Part shown: positions 1-8,524 of the stretch, one piece after another
How positions within the stretch are numbered: the first letter of the stretch is position 1
Layout: each line of letters starts with the position of its first letter
Source of the DNA: Chitinolyticbacter meiyuanensis
GTDB taxonomy: Bacteria; Pseudomonadota; Gammaproteobacteria; Burkholderiales; Chitinibacteraceae
Assembly: GCF_008033135.1 (NCBI RefSeq)
Contig: NZ_CP041335.1
Span: forward strand, 717,513 to 781,512
Direction of reading: 5' to 3'
DNA: 64,000 bases
Program-made: the position numbers and the translations under genes
Notes under the pieces: generated by a model
Seen by the model: the letters and a program-made list of their open reading frames with translations, nothing else
The model's database searches: none
What the model was told of the DNA's origin: nothing

Positions 1-68
1 AGCTTGAAGTCGCTGGCGTGGGTGAGCGGCAGCAGGGTGGCGAACAGCAGGGGCAGAAGGCGGTTCAT
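1..68 (-). CDS. 5' end of a secreted/periplasmic protein gene (partial)
   Basis: Only the first 22 codons lie in the window. The reading frame starts at an ATG at 68 and runs off the left edge. The visible peptide is a signal peptide: Met-Asn-Arg, a Leu-rich core (LLPLLFATLLPL) and a likely cleavage site after THA. The mature protein would begin at SDFK. The product is therefore exported, but its function cannot be read from this fragment. It is transcribed away from the AraC-type gene on the same strand. About 117 bases separate the two, with no strong hairpin that I could see. Confidence 0.55.
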   Translation of the reverse strand, partial: MNRLLPLLFATLLPLTHASDFK

Positions 69-185
69 GGTCGGCTTGTCCTGTGGCTGGAGGAGACCCC
101 ACCACGATAGGGCTGCGCCAGACTGGCGTCTCGCCCCGTGCGTGCAATCATCCGCCCTTGGCGCTCAAGTTGCGCCGTGGCGCGC

Positions 186-1064
186 TCAGCCGGCTTCCTG
201 CACGCTGGGCACCGGCGAGGCTGCACCGCGCAGCGCGGTCGGCGTCAGGCCGAAGCGGGCGCGGAAGGCATCGGTGAAGCGCGACGGCGAGCCATAGCCG
301 CAGGCTTCGGCGATACGCTGCACTGTCTGCCCCGTCTTCATCACCAGGTACAGTGCCCGATCCATCCGCGCATCGGCCAGCAGCGCGGCGAAGCTGGTGT
401 GCTCGCTGGCGAGCCGACGCCGCAGCGTGGCCTCGCTGACGCAAAGCCGGTTGGCGATGTCCTGCATCTTCCACTCGGCCGCCGGATCGGCCCCGATCCA
501 GCGCAGCACCCGCTCGCGCCAGTTCTCCGGCGGCAGCGTCACCAGATCGCGCGCTACGCCCTGCCGTGCCAGTGCCAGCCACAGCGCCTGCCAGCGGTGC
601 TCGGCCAGCGCTTCGTCGAGCGGGCTGTGCACGGGCAGCAGCACCTGCTCCACGTAGTCCGCCAGCGTTTTCCAGCACAGTGCATCGGCGGTGAACACCG
701 GCGCGGCGTCGAGCCGCGAGGGCAGGTCGGCCGCGTAGCGCTCGGCAAAGCGCTGCATCCAGGCTGGATCTGCAGCGATGGTGAGCCCGGCGAAATAGCC
801 ACGCGCGGGATCGGGCAGGTTGCGAAAGCTCACCTCCTGCCCGGCGCCGACGGCGATCCACTGGCCGGGCCGGCAGCGCAGCACGCCATCGCCGCGCAGG
901 ATTTCCTTCTCGCCGGCCAATACCACGATCAGACAGGACCAGAAGAATGGTGCCCGCAGCACCCGCACTTCCTCGCGAAACTGGAACAGCCCAGCCCGCC
1001 CCAGCTGCATGCGTGGGCCGTGGCGATCGATCTGTAACAGGTGCTGGAGGATGTGGGCGTGCAT
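186..1064 (-). CDS. AraC-family transcriptional regulator
   Basis: A 292-residue one-component regulator. The C-terminal ~90 residues hold the paired helix-turn-helix of the AraC/XylS family: the first helix pair is around KMQDIANRLCVSEATLRRRL and the second around TVQRIAEACGYGSPSRFTDAF. The family signature ends in RFGLTPTALR. The N-terminal ~190 residues look like a cupin-type ligand-sensing region, with no metabolite identifiable from sequence. I chose the ATG at 1064, which gives the usual family length. The frame stays open upstream to 1355, but that stretch is Arg/Pro-rich and overlaps the region before the divergent membrane-protein gene. No strong Shine-Dalgarno precedes the chosen start, so it is uncertain. 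The regulated genes are unknown; the divergent neighbour is a candidate. Confidence 0.85.
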   Translation of the reverse strand: MHAHILQHLLQIDRHGPRMQLGRAGLFQFREEVRVLRAPFFWSCLIVVLAGEKEILRGDGVLRCRPGQWIAVGAGQEVSFRNLPDPARGYFAGLTIAADPAWMQRFAERYAADLPSRLDAAPVFTADALCWKTLADYVEQVLLPVHSPLDEALAEHRWQALWLALARQGVARDLVTLPPENWRERVLRWIGADPAAEWKMQDIANRLCVSEATLRRRLASEHTSFAALLADARMDRALYLVMKTGQTVQRIAEACGYGSPSRFTDAFRARFGLTPTALRGAASPVPSVQEAG

Positions 1065-1234
1065 GGCTTCAATCTGTGCGTGCAGGTGCAAGCATGATAA
1101 CGCGACCGTGCGTGTCAGGCCGGCGAGTGCCTGGCCAGCCGTCGGTAGGGTGGGCTCGGCATAAGTACACGCTGCCGAGCATGACCGTACCTGGCGTCCG
1201 TACCGGTCGTGCATGCCTTCGGCTTGCTGGTAGC

Positions 1235-2161
1235 ATGCGGCCGATGTTGATCCTGAACATCGAAGACCACCAGCGCGCGCTTCATCGGGTGGCCCTGGTG
1301 CTGGCACTGCTGGTCTTGCTCGCCACCTTGCCCTGGGCGTGGGAAGCCGCCACACCGAGGGCGTCGAGCTGGCAGATGCTGAAGTTCATCGTGGCCTGCA
1401 TGATCGCGCTGTTGGTCTGGTTGGTGCTGCTGAGCTGGCTCAACAGCTGGGCCAGCCACGCACGGATGACGATCACTGCCGATGGCCTACGCAGTCGTTT
1501 CCTGGGCTTCCTGCCGCTTGGTGACATCGAGCGGGTTCGGCTGTGGTGGCAAAGCGAACATGGCATCGTGAGTGTCACCGCACACGAGGGCGCAACCCAG
1601 CGGTTGCGGCTGGAAACCGCGCGAGGCACGTTCGACTACACCGTGCATCCGCCGTGCGACGTGGCAGCATTGAAGATGGCGCTGGCCACGCCTCGTCTGC
1701 TCTGGCAACAAGCGCCACGCGAGTTGCAAGCGCCTTGTGCGCGGGTGATCGTCGCTACGCAAGCGGGCTGGAAACCGCTCGTGGTGCTTTGCTTCGCGAT
1801 CTTGGGCACGCTGTGCGTCGGCATGGTCTTGGGTCAGGAGCTGGAGGACGAGGCGCTGGACTGGCATGTTGCCGGTACTGTGATCGCGAGCATGCTGCTT
1901 GGCGCCGCTGCGCTGTGGTGGAGCACGCGGGACGAAATCACCTTCGTTGATGACGCCGGGTTTCGTTCCCGCCGCTTCGGTCTTGTAGGCTGGGCGGATG
2001 TCGCGGCGGTTCGCCTCAGCGACGGCGGCTCGCAGCAGATGTTGCAGGAGGAGCTGCTACTGACGCTGAAAGACGGCCGGACCATCGGCTTTGTCTACTA
2101 CTTTTCTGGCAGACAGTTCGGCCATCTGGTAGAAGCATGCCGTCGCCAAAAGTTGCTGTGA
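1235..2161 (+). CDS. hypothetical integral membrane protein
   Basis: About 308 residues, not recognised as a named family. The N-terminus has two hydrophobic helices (VALVLALLVLLATL and FIVACMIALLVWLVLLSWL). A soluble beta-rich stretch of ~110 residues follows, then a second helix pair (PLVVLCFAILGTLCVGMVLG and VAGTVIASMLLGAAALWW), then another similar beta-rich stretch. This repeated layout of a helix pair followed by a PH-like beta domain suggests an internal duplication with both soluble parts on the same face of the membrane. The start is the ATG at 1235; an ATG at 1244 is equally possible, and neither has a good ribosome-binding site. It is divergent from the AraC-type regulator. Confidence 0.7.
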   Translation: MRPMLILNIEDHQRALHRVALVLALLVLLATLPWAWEAATPRASSWQMLKFIVACMIALLVWLVLLSWLNSWASHARMTITADGLRSRFLGFLPLGDIERVRLWWQSEHGIVSVTAHEGATQRLRLETARGTFDYTVHPPCDVAALKMALATPRLLWQQAPRELQAPCARVIVATQAGWKPLVVLCFAILGTLCVGMVLGQELEDEALDWHVAGTVIASMLLGAAALWWSTRDEITFVDDAGFRSRRFGLVGWADVAAVRLSDGGSQQMLQEELLLTLKDGRTIGFVYYFSGRQFGHLVEACRRQKLL

Positions 2162-2211
2162 GGCCACCACTGGCAGGCCGGCAGCGCATCCATTCCTAGA
2201 GCATCTTACCC

Positions 2212-2748
2212 ATGGCCCTCAAATCCACCATCTTCAAGGCCGAGCTGCATATCGCCGATCTCGACCAGAACTACTATGGCTCGCACGCGCTCACCATCGC
2301 CCAGCACCCGTCGGAAACCGACGAGCGCATGATGCTGCGGCTGCTGGCCTTCGCGCTCAATGCCAGTGAAACGCTGGAATTCGGTCGCGGTATCAGCGAT
2401 GAGGACGAACCGGCGCTGTGGCAGCGCAGCCTCACTGGCGAGGTGGAACGCTGGATCGATCTGGGTCAGCCGGACGAGAAGCGGCTGAAGAAGGCGGCCA
2501 ACACCGCGGGCGAGGCCGTGGTCTACGCCTACGGCGCGCGTGGCGCCGAAGTGTGGTGGCAAGGCGTGTCCAGTCAGGCGGCACGCCACGGCAACCTGAA
2601 GGTGTACGCGATCGAAGCCGACACCATGACCGCGCTGGCCAGTCTGACCGAGCGCACCATGCAGCTGCATGTGACCATCCAGGAAGGCGCGATCACCGTA
2701 TCGAGCGAGGCTGGCAGCGTTGAGGTGGCATTGAAGGCGTTGCAGTAG
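2212..2748 (+). CDS. yaeQ: YaeQ family protein
   Basis: This 178-residue protein matches the YaeQ family along its whole length. It starts MALKSTIFKAELHIADLD and contains the conserved DERMMLRLLAFAL and GRGISDEDEPALW segments. The family has a PD-(D/E)XK nuclease-like fold; E. coli YaeQ was described as able to compensate for loss of RfaH, but its biochemical role is unsettled. The length is normal. It sits alone between a membrane-protein gene and a convergent hypothetical gene whose stop codon is only seven bases away. Confidence 0.9.
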   Translation: MALKSTIFKAELHIADLDQNYYGSHALTIAQHPSETDERMMLRLLAFALNASETLEFGRGISDEDEPALWQRSLTGEVERWIDLGQPDEKRLKKAANTAGEAVVYAYGARGAEVWWQGVSSQAARHGNLKVYAIEADTMTALASLTERTMQLHVTIQEGAITVSSEAGSVEVALKALQ

Positions 2749-2754
2749 GCCTGC

Positions 2755-3276
2755 TTACCAGCCGGACTGGGCGGCGGTGGACTTGCCACCCAACTGAGCG
2801 ATCCACGTCTGCTGGGCTGCTGTGGCGGCACCTTCCAGATGAGCGACCCGCTGTACCAGCGCAAGGATCTGGCTGGCCTGCGCCTGATCCAGCTGCTTCC
2901 AGTGCTGCTCGGCGAAAGTCTGGCTATGGCGATGGAACTGATCGTCACGCAACTTGAAGGCGCTGGCGTCGAACAAATCGCGTGCCTCGCGCTCATCGGT
3001 CTTGAAGGTGCTCTGATAGAGCGAGATGAGTTCAGTCTTGGTCTCTCGAGTGAGCTCGCCCTTGAGCTTGGCCGTATGCATCAACGCCAGCGCCGCGATG
3101 TCCATGACGTGACGTACCGTCAGGCCAAGATGGGCCGCGTGCTGTTTGGCCCAGTGGCGGCGGCGCAGCCAGGTGAACGGGTTGAGAGCATTCAGGTCCA
3201 GGCCGGCGCGTTGCAGCGCGTGCAGGGCCCAGACCAGACCGGCGATTGAGGTGAGCAGTCCGATGATGATGTGCAT
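2755..3276 (-). CDS. hypothetical protein with N-terminal membrane anchor
   Basis: A 173-residue protein of unknown function. The first ~22 residues (HIIIGLLTSIAGLVWALHAL) form a hydrophobic helix that probably anchors it in the inner membrane. The rest is charged and mostly helical, with segments such as MDIAALALMHTAKLKGELT and TELISLYQSTFKTDEREARD. The latter vaguely resemble the TerB-like helical fold, but I cannot assign it. The C-terminal third is rich in Gln and Ala (predicted coiled coil). I chose the ATG at 3276 because the hydrophobic helix starts directly there. It converges on yaeQ. Confidence 0.65.
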   Translation of the reverse strand: MHIIIGLLTSIAGLVWALHALQRAGLDLNALNPFTWLRRRHWAKQHAAHLGLTVRHVMDIAALALMHTAKLKGELTRETKTELISLYQSTFKTDEREARDLFDASAFKLRDDQFHRHSQTFAEQHWKQLDQAQASQILALVQRVAHLEGAATAAQQTWIAQLGGKSTAAQSGW

Positions 3277-3404
3277 GATGGGTTGCCAAAAAGCGCACGA
3301 GCGCAGGAGTGCGCGAGAAGATAACGCAACCGTGCTGACAGGGAAAATCCTGCTGTTTGTGGTGTTGCGTAAGTATTTCCTGACGGGATGTCGTGGCGCC
3401 GCGC

Positions 3405-3872
3405 CTAGCGAGCCAGCTCCGGTTCGACACGTGATACCGGCTTGTCCAGCGGTTTGGACAACACGATCGACGTGGTCACTGCGCCGTAGCGGCTGAGCGC
3501 GTCGATCAGCCGTTCCAGCTCCTGCGGCCGGGCGATGGCGCAGCGCAGGCAGAAGCAATCCTCGCCGGTGATGCGGAACATCTCCAGCACCTCGGGCATG
3601 GCTGCGCAGGTGGTGACGAAGGCAGGAATCTCGTCGTGGCGTGCCCGCAGCCGGATCAGCGCCTGCAGGCCGTAGCCGAGTTTCTGCAGGTTGAGCCGCA
3701 CGCCATAGCCTTCGATCACGCCAGCATCCTCCAGCTTGCGGATGCGTTCGCTCACCGCCGGCTGCGACAGGCCGATACGCTTGCCGAGCGCGGAGAGGCT
3801 TTGCCGGGCATCCTGCTGCAGCGCTTCGAGGATCTTCCAATCCTTGCTGTCGAGCTCGGGCGATGAATTCAC
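3405..3872 (-). CDS. Lrp/AsnC-family transcriptional regulator
   Basis: A 155-residue regulator with the standard two-domain architecture. The N-terminal winged HTH (residues ~8-60) reads LDSKDWKILEALQQDARQS then LSQPAVSERIRKLEDAGVI. The C-terminal alpha/beta RAM domain, which binds amino-acid effectors and forms oligomers, contains ITGEDCFCLRCA. I place the start at the GTG at 3872: it has AAGGA seven bases upstream and gives the canonical length, whereas an upstream ATG at 3977 would add a non-conserved tail. It is divergent from the DUF1127 gene, with about 120 bases for shared control. The effector and targets are not visible. Confidence 0.9.
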   Translation of the reverse strand: MNSSPELDSKDWKILEALQQDARQSLSALGKRIGLSQPAVSERIRKLEDAGVIEGYGVRLNLQKLGYGLQALIRLRARHDEIPAFVTTCAAMPEVLEMFRITGEDCFCLRCAIARPQELERLIDALSRYGAVTTSIVLSKPLDKPVSRVEPELAR

Positions 3873-3994
3873 GGTCGAGTCCTTCAATTTTCGATCACTT
3901 GACGGTAACACGCCGCGAATTCGAATGACCGTGCATTCAGCGCGTGCGGCCAAACGCATACGATTTTTCCAGATCACCCACTGGAGAAATCATC

Positions 3995-4180
3995 ATGCAA
4001 AGACTGGCAAACTGGTGGTCCGCCCGCTGGCAGGCGATGTTGGCACGTCGGCGGTTGAACCGTGATCTGGCGCTGCTTGCGTCGATGAGTGGGCGTGAGC
4101 TGCAGGACCTTGGCATCGCGCGCAGCGAGCTGCTGGCGATCGAGCAACGCTGTTTTACCGGACGTTCGACGGAGCGTTGA
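3995..4180 (+). CDS. DUF1127 (YjiS-like) small protein
   Basis: A 61-residue Arg- and Leu-rich protein of the DUF1127 family. The conserved core is LNRDLALLASMSGRELQDLGIARSE, split here only by wording; the family hallmark is the L..M..RELQDLGI..SE pattern near the C-terminus. Such proteins are small, often stress- or phosphate-regulated in alphaproteobacteria, and have been linked to RNA or protein interactions. Its role here is unknown. The ATG at 3995 has GGAG eight bases upstream. It is divergent from the Lrp/AsnC-type regulator, which may control it (inference from position only). Confidence 0.8.
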   Translation: MQRLANWWSARWQAMLARRRLNRDLALLASMSGRELQDLGIARSELLAIEQRCFTGRSTER

Positions 4181-4187
4181 GGCGCGC

Positions 4188-4572
4188 TTACTGCAGCAAG
4201 CCTTCCAGTTCGTCCACCCGTGCCGCGGTGACGGTTAGCAGGCAATCGCTGCCGATCACGCGGGCCAAAGAGCCCCCATCCGGGTCTGCGTAGTAGCTGC
4301 AATTGGCGTCGCGGAATTTCAGCCATGTGCGCTGTGCATCGCGCAGCTGCAGCTTGCGCGGTCCGGTGTGGTGCATCAGCAGCGTCTGGTAGGCGGCGTT
4401 CAGCCGGCTATCGAGCAGGCGATATTCCTGGTCCATGCATTCGAGCATGCTGGCGGTGGCACCGCCCGCCTTGTCCATGCAGCCGTGATAGGTGGCGCTG
4501 AGCGCGGGATCGGCGTGCGATGGCATGCAGGTGAGGCCCGGCGAGCAAGGCGGAGCAGAGCAAGGAGCGCAC
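4188..4572 (-). pseudogene. LprI/DUF1311-family secreted protein gene with an apparent frameshift
   Basis: The body of the protein (from about 4526 down to 4188) is a clear LprI/DUF1311 domain: CMDKAGGATASMLECM, then LDSRLNAAYQTLL, then AQRTWLKFRDANCSYY. These are Cys-paired helical proteins, some of which inhibit lysozyme. In this frame there is no sensible signal peptide. One frame over, a GTG at 4572 with AGAGG upstream encodes VRSLLCSALLAG, an ideal signal-peptide start. The two halves join perfectly if one base is removed from the CCC run at 4537-4539, giving 127 residues with a cleavage site near SHA-DPAL. So either the gene is broken or the sequence has a homopolymer error. Without repair, the best intact start is the ATG at 4526, which lacks export. 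Confidence 0.65.
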
Positions 4573-4649
4573 GGGTTCGCCTCTAGGGTCAACCGGGATC
4601 GGCGTGCCCGCGTTACCCTGCCAATCTGCCGCGTGCGAGAGAGGCCAGG

Positions 4650-5558
4650 ATGCGCCGTCTGATCCATCAGCTGACTATGACACTGTTGTTGCTTACAACG
4701 CCAGCGCTACATGCGGTAGCGGCGGATTGGGCGGTCGAAGCAACGACCGAACGCTATTCGATGACGCCCGGCGCGCGCCGCATTGCCGATCTGCATTACG
4801 GTCCTTCCGCTGCCGAAACCTATGATGTCTACCTGCCGCAGACGCCGCAACAGGCTCCCCTGCTGGTGATGGTGCATGGCGGCGCCTGGCGCCACGGCGA
4901 CAAGGCGATGCGGCCAGTGGTGCAGCACAAGGTGGCGCGTTGGGTGCCACGCGGCGCGGTGGTCGTTTCCATCAACTACCCGATGCTGCCGCAGGCGATG
5001 GCCTTCGAGCAGGCGCAGGCCGTGGCCCGGGCCATTGCTGCCATCCAGCGGCGGGCGGGCGAATGGGGCGCGGAAGGCGAGCAGGTCATCCTGATGGGCC
5101 ATTCAGCCGGCGCCCATCTGGTGGCCTTGCTGTCGGCCAATCCGGCGCTGGTGACCGCTGCAGGCGGCCAGCGCTGGCGCGGCACCGTGGTGCTCGATTC
5201 CGCCGCGCTCGACATCGTCACCACCATGCAACGCCGGCACTACCGCTTCTACGATCCCGCTTTTGGCAGCGATCCAGCCTACTGGCGCCAGGCGTCGCCG
5301 TTGCTGCAGCTGTCGCGCTTATCGATCCCGATGCTGGTGAGTTGCTCCAACCGCCGCCCGGACCGGCCATGCGACGGCGCGGAAGCCTTTGTTCATCGGG
5401 CCAGGGAATTGGGCGTTGCAGCGACGGTGTTGCCGCAGCCGTTCAGTCATCGCGGGATGAACGAGCAGGTCGGGGAGGCGGGGGCGTATACCGAGGCGAT
5501 CGAGGCGTTCATGGCAAAAACGGCCCTCGGGTGGCGGCGCATCTTGGCGGGGCGCTGA
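4650..5558 (+). CDS. secreted alpha/beta hydrolase (esterase/lipase-like)
   Basis: A 302-residue alpha/beta hydrolase with an N-terminal signal peptide (LTMTLLLLTTPALHAVA, cleavage near residue 25). The HGGAW motif supplies the oxyanion hole and GHSAGAH carries the nucleophilic serine. A likely catalytic His lies in PFSHRGMN near the C-terminus, and the acid is probably in the stretch around RPCDGAEAF. This set matches the BD-FAE/carboxylesterase group, whose members hydrolyse acyl esters, some of them on polysaccharides. The substrate is unknown. The start ATG at 4650 directly follows GAGAGGCCAGG. It faces away from the LprI-like gene and converges on polA. Confidence 0.8.
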   Translation: MRRLIHQLTMTLLLLTTPALHAVAADWAVEATTERYSMTPGARRIADLHYGPSAAETYDVYLPQTPQQAPLLVMVHGGAWRHGDKAMRPVVQHKVARWVPRGAVVVSINYPMLPQAMAFEQAQAVARAIAAIQRRAGEWGAEGEQVILMGHSAGAHLVALLSANPALVTAAGGQRWRGTVVLDSAALDIVTTMQRRHYRFYDPAFGSDPAYWRQASPLLQLSRLSIPMLVSCSNRRPDRPCDGAEAFVHRARELGVAATVLPQPFSHRGMNEQVGEAGAYTEAIEAFMAKTALGWRRILAGR

Positions 5559-5638
5559 GCAGGGCGTTCATGAGGGTGAAGGCCCAACATTTGAACTTCA
5601 TTCGAAGCGCGGCCGGCTCGCTGTTGCCAGCCACCTGC

Positions 5639-8446
5639 TCAATGCGCCTCGTCCCAGTTGTTCCCCACGCCCACTTCGGCGAGCAGCGGCACCCTGAGCT
5701 GCGCCACGCCTGCCATCCGTTTCGGCAGTTCGGTCGTCACCAGTGCCACCTCGGCATCCGGCACTTCCAGGATCAGTTCGTCGTGCACCTGCAGGATCAA
5801 CCGGCTGGCGAGATTGGCTTCGATCAGCCAGGCGTCGACGGCCAGCATGGCGAGCTTGATCAAGTCCGCTGCGGTGCCCTGCATTGGCGCATTGATGGCG
5901 GCGCGTTCGGCGCCGGCGCGGCGGGCAGGGTTGGCGGATTTGATCTCGGGCAGCCACAGCCGGCGGCCGAACACTGTTTCGACGTAGCCCCCTTCGCGGG
6001 CCTGGCTGCGGGTGCGCTCCATGTACTGGGCCACGCCGGGGAAGCGGCCGAAGTAACGCTCGATGTAGCTCGCTGCGGCGCTGCGCTCGATTTCCAGCTG
6101 GCTGGCGAGACCAAAGGCACTCATCCCGTAGATCAGGCCGAAGTTGATGGTCTTGGCGTAGCGGCGCTGTTCGCTTGTCACTTCAGCGAGCGGCACACCA
6201 AAGACCTCGGCGGCGGTGGCGCGGTGGATGTCCTGGCCTTCGGCGAAGGCCTTGAGCAGCGCGTCGTCCTCCGACAGGTGCGCCATGATCCGCAGCTCGA
6301 TCTGCGAGTAGTCCGCGGAAATCAGCTTGTGGCCGGGCGGGGCGATGAAGGCTTCGCGTACCCGGCGGCCTTCCGGCGTGCGGATGGGGATGTTCTGCAG
6401 GTTGGGATCGGTGCTGGACAGCCGCCCGGTCACCGCCACGGTCTGGTTGAAGCTGGTGTGCACCCGGCCAGTGGCCGGGTTGGTCATCAGCGCCAGCTTG
6501 TCGGTGTAGGTGGACTTGAGCTTGGACAACGAACGGTGCTCCAGCAACACCTTGGGCAGCGGGAAATCCTTGGCGAGCTCGGTGAGCACGTCCTCGTCGG
6601 TGGACGGCGCGCCCTTGGGCGTCTTCTTCACCACCGGCAGCTTGAGCTCGTCGAAGAAGATCTCGCCGATCTGCTTGGGCGAGCCGAGGTTGAACGGCCG
6701 GCCGGCGAGTCCGTGCGCCTCTCGTTCCAGCTCGATCAGCCGTAGGCCGTGGTCGTGGCTTTGCTGGGCAAGCTTGCGCCCATCGAGCAGCACGCCGTTG
6801 CGCTCCATCTTGAACAGCACCTCGCGCACCGGCAGCTCGATCTCGCGGTAGAGCGCATTGAGGCGTGGCGCACGCGCCAGCTTCTGCGTCAGCACCTGTG
6901 CCAGCCGCAGCGTAATGTCGGCATCCTCGGCGGCGTAGGCGGTAGCGGTGTCGACACCGACCTCGTCGAAGCCGATCTGCTTGGCGCCCTTGCCGCAGAC
7001 TTCCTCGTATTTGATGGTGGTCTCACCGAGTTCGCGTGCGGCCTGGTCATCCATATTGTGGCGTTCGTGGCTGGCGAGCACGTAGCTCATCAGCAGCGTG
7101 TCGTCGGCGACGCCGGCCAGCGCGATACCGTGATTGGCGAACACATGCTGGTCGTACTTGAGGTTCTGGCCGAGCTTCTTGTGTGCGTCCGACTCCAGCC
7201 AGAGCTTGAGCACGGCGAGCGCGGCGTCGAGCGGAATCTGCTCCGGCGCTTCGGTGCCGCGATGGGCCAGCGGCAGGTAGGCGGCTTCGCCGGCTGTCAC
7301 CGAGAACGAGATGCCAACAATGCGTGCCTGCATCGGATCAAGGCTGGTGGTCTCGGTATCAAGCGCGGTGATGCCGGTGGCGTTCAGCCGGGCGAGCCAG
7401 TCGTCGAGCTGCGCCATGGTCAGCAGCGTGTCGTAGCGGCGCTCGCCCACCTGCGGGATGGGGACATCGCCGCTGGCGGCCAGCGCCGGTGCGGCAGCGG
7501 GTGGCGTGTCGTTGACGGCGTCGAAATCGAGTTGGCCGCATTCGCCCAGCGCCGGGGCCGGTGCGGCGGGCGGTGGGGCATCGCCCAACTGCTGCTCGGC
7601 TTCACGCATCCAGGTGCGGAAGTTGTAGCGGCGGAACATCGTCAGCAGCGTGGCCCAGTCCGGCGCAATGGGGGCGAGGTCGTCGAGGCCACCGGGCAGT
7701 TCCAGCGCGAGGTCGACGTCCTGCTTGATGGTGACGAGCTGCTGCGCCATCGGCAGCCAGTCCAGCGTGGCGCGCAGGTTGTCGCCGACCACGCCCTTGA
7801 TCTCGCTGGCGTGCACCATCACATCGGTCAGGCTGCCGTATTGCTCCAGCCATTTCACGGCGGTCTTGGGGCCGCACTTGGGCACGCCCGGCACGTTGTC
7901 GACGGTGTCGCCGATCAGCGCCAGGTAGTCGACGATCTGGTCCGGTCGCACGCCGAATTTTTCCTTCACGCCGGCTTCGTCCAGCACTTCCTCGGTCATC
8001 GAGTTCTCGATGCGCACGTGGGCATCGACCAGTTGCGACATGTCCTTGTCACCGGTGGAGATCACGGTGGTGATGCCGCGCCTGCTGGCGGCGACGGCCA
8101 GCGTGCCGATCACGTCGTCCGCCTCCACGCCGCTCACGCACAGCAGCGGAATGCCGAAGGCCCGCACCGCGGCGTGAATGGGGTCGACCTGCACGCGCAA
8201 TTCATCCGGCATCGGCGGGCGATTGGCCTTGTAGTCGGCGTAGAGATCGTCGCGGAAGGTCTTGCCCTTGGCGTCGAATACGCAGGCGATGTAGTCGGCG
8301 GGCGTGGTCTTCTGCAGGCGCTTCAACATGTTCACGAAGCCGTACAGCGCATTGGTCGGCGTGCCGTCGGGCGCGGACAGCTCGCGGATGGCGTGGAAGG
8401 CGCGATACAGGTAGGACGAGCCGTCGATCAACAGCAATGTGGGCAT
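5639..8446 (-). CDS. polA: DNA polymerase I
   Basis: A 935-residue, three-domain DNA polymerase I for Okazaki-fragment processing and repair synthesis. The 5'-3' exonuclease occupies residues ~1-290 (start MPTLLLIDGSSYLYRAFHA; metal-binding stretch GVEADDVIGTLA). The 3'-5' proofreading domain retains its catalytic DTET near residue 363, so proofreading should be active. The polymerase domain has motif A DYSQIELR near residue 713, the O-helix region RRYAKTINFGLIYG and motif C LQVHDELILEVP near the end. I chose the ATG at 8446; the frame stays open upstream but that stretch only shadows the divergent LOG gene. The length is normal for betaproteobacteria. Confidence 0.98.
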   Translation of the reverse strand: MPTLLLIDGSSYLYRAFHAIRELSAPDGTPTNALYGFVNMLKRLQKTTPADYIACVFDAKGKTFRDDLYADYKANRPPMPDELRVQVDPIHAAVRAFGIPLLCVSGVEADDVIGTLAVAASRRGITTVISTGDKDMSQLVDAHVRIENSMTEEVLDEAGVKEKFGVRPDQIVDYLALIGDTVDNVPGVPKCGPKTAVKWLEQYGSLTDVMVHASEIKGVVGDNLRATLDWLPMAQQLVTIKQDVDLALELPGGLDDLAPIAPDWATLLTMFRRYNFRTWMREAEQQLGDAPPPAAPAPALGECGQLDFDAVNDTPPAAAPALAASGDVPIPQVGERRYDTLLTMAQLDDWLARLNATGITALDTETTSLDPMQARIVGISFSVTAGEAAYLPLAHRGTEAPEQIPLDAALAVLKLWLESDAHKKLGQNLKYDQHVFANHGIALAGVADDTLLMSYVLASHERHNMDDQAARELGETTIKYEEVCGKGAKQIGFDEVGVDTATAYAAEDADITLRLAQVLTQKLARAPRLNALYREIELPVREVLFKMERNGVLLDGRKLAQQSHDHGLRLIELEREAHGLAGRPFNLGSPKQIGEIFFDELKLPVVKKTPKGAPSTDEDVLTELAKDFPLPKVLLEHRSLSKLKSTYTDKLALMTNPATGRVHTSFNQTVAVTGRLSSTDPNLQNIPIRTPEGRRVREAFIAPPGHKLISADYSQIELRIMAHLSEDDALLKAFAEGQDIHRATAAEVFGVPLAEVTSEQRRYAKTINFGLIYGMSAFGLASQLEIERSAAASYIERYFGRFPGVAQYMERTRSQAREGGYVETVFGRRLWLPEIKSANPARRAGAERAAINAPMQGTAADLIKLAMLAVDAWLIEANLASRLILQVHDELILEVPDAEVALVTTELPKRMAGVAQLRVPLLAEVGVGNNWDEAH

Positions 8447-8488
8447 GGTGGCGGAACCTGGAAGCAGCCGGGTGAGGCTTAAGCTGCC

Positions 8489-8497
8489 TGCTATACT
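8489..8497 (+). promoter_or_regulatory. candidate extended -10 promoter for the LOG-family gene
   Basis: TG-C-TATACT forms an extended -10 element, with TATACT at 8492-8497. No good -35 hexamer lies 16-18 bases upstream, as is common for extended -10 promoters. The start codon is 28 bases downstream, leaving room for the ribosome-binding site AGGGAG. The element sits in the short gap between the divergent polA and LOG genes. Confidence 0.4.
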
Positions 8498-8524
8498 CGT
8501 TGTAAGGAACAGGGAGAACTGCCA

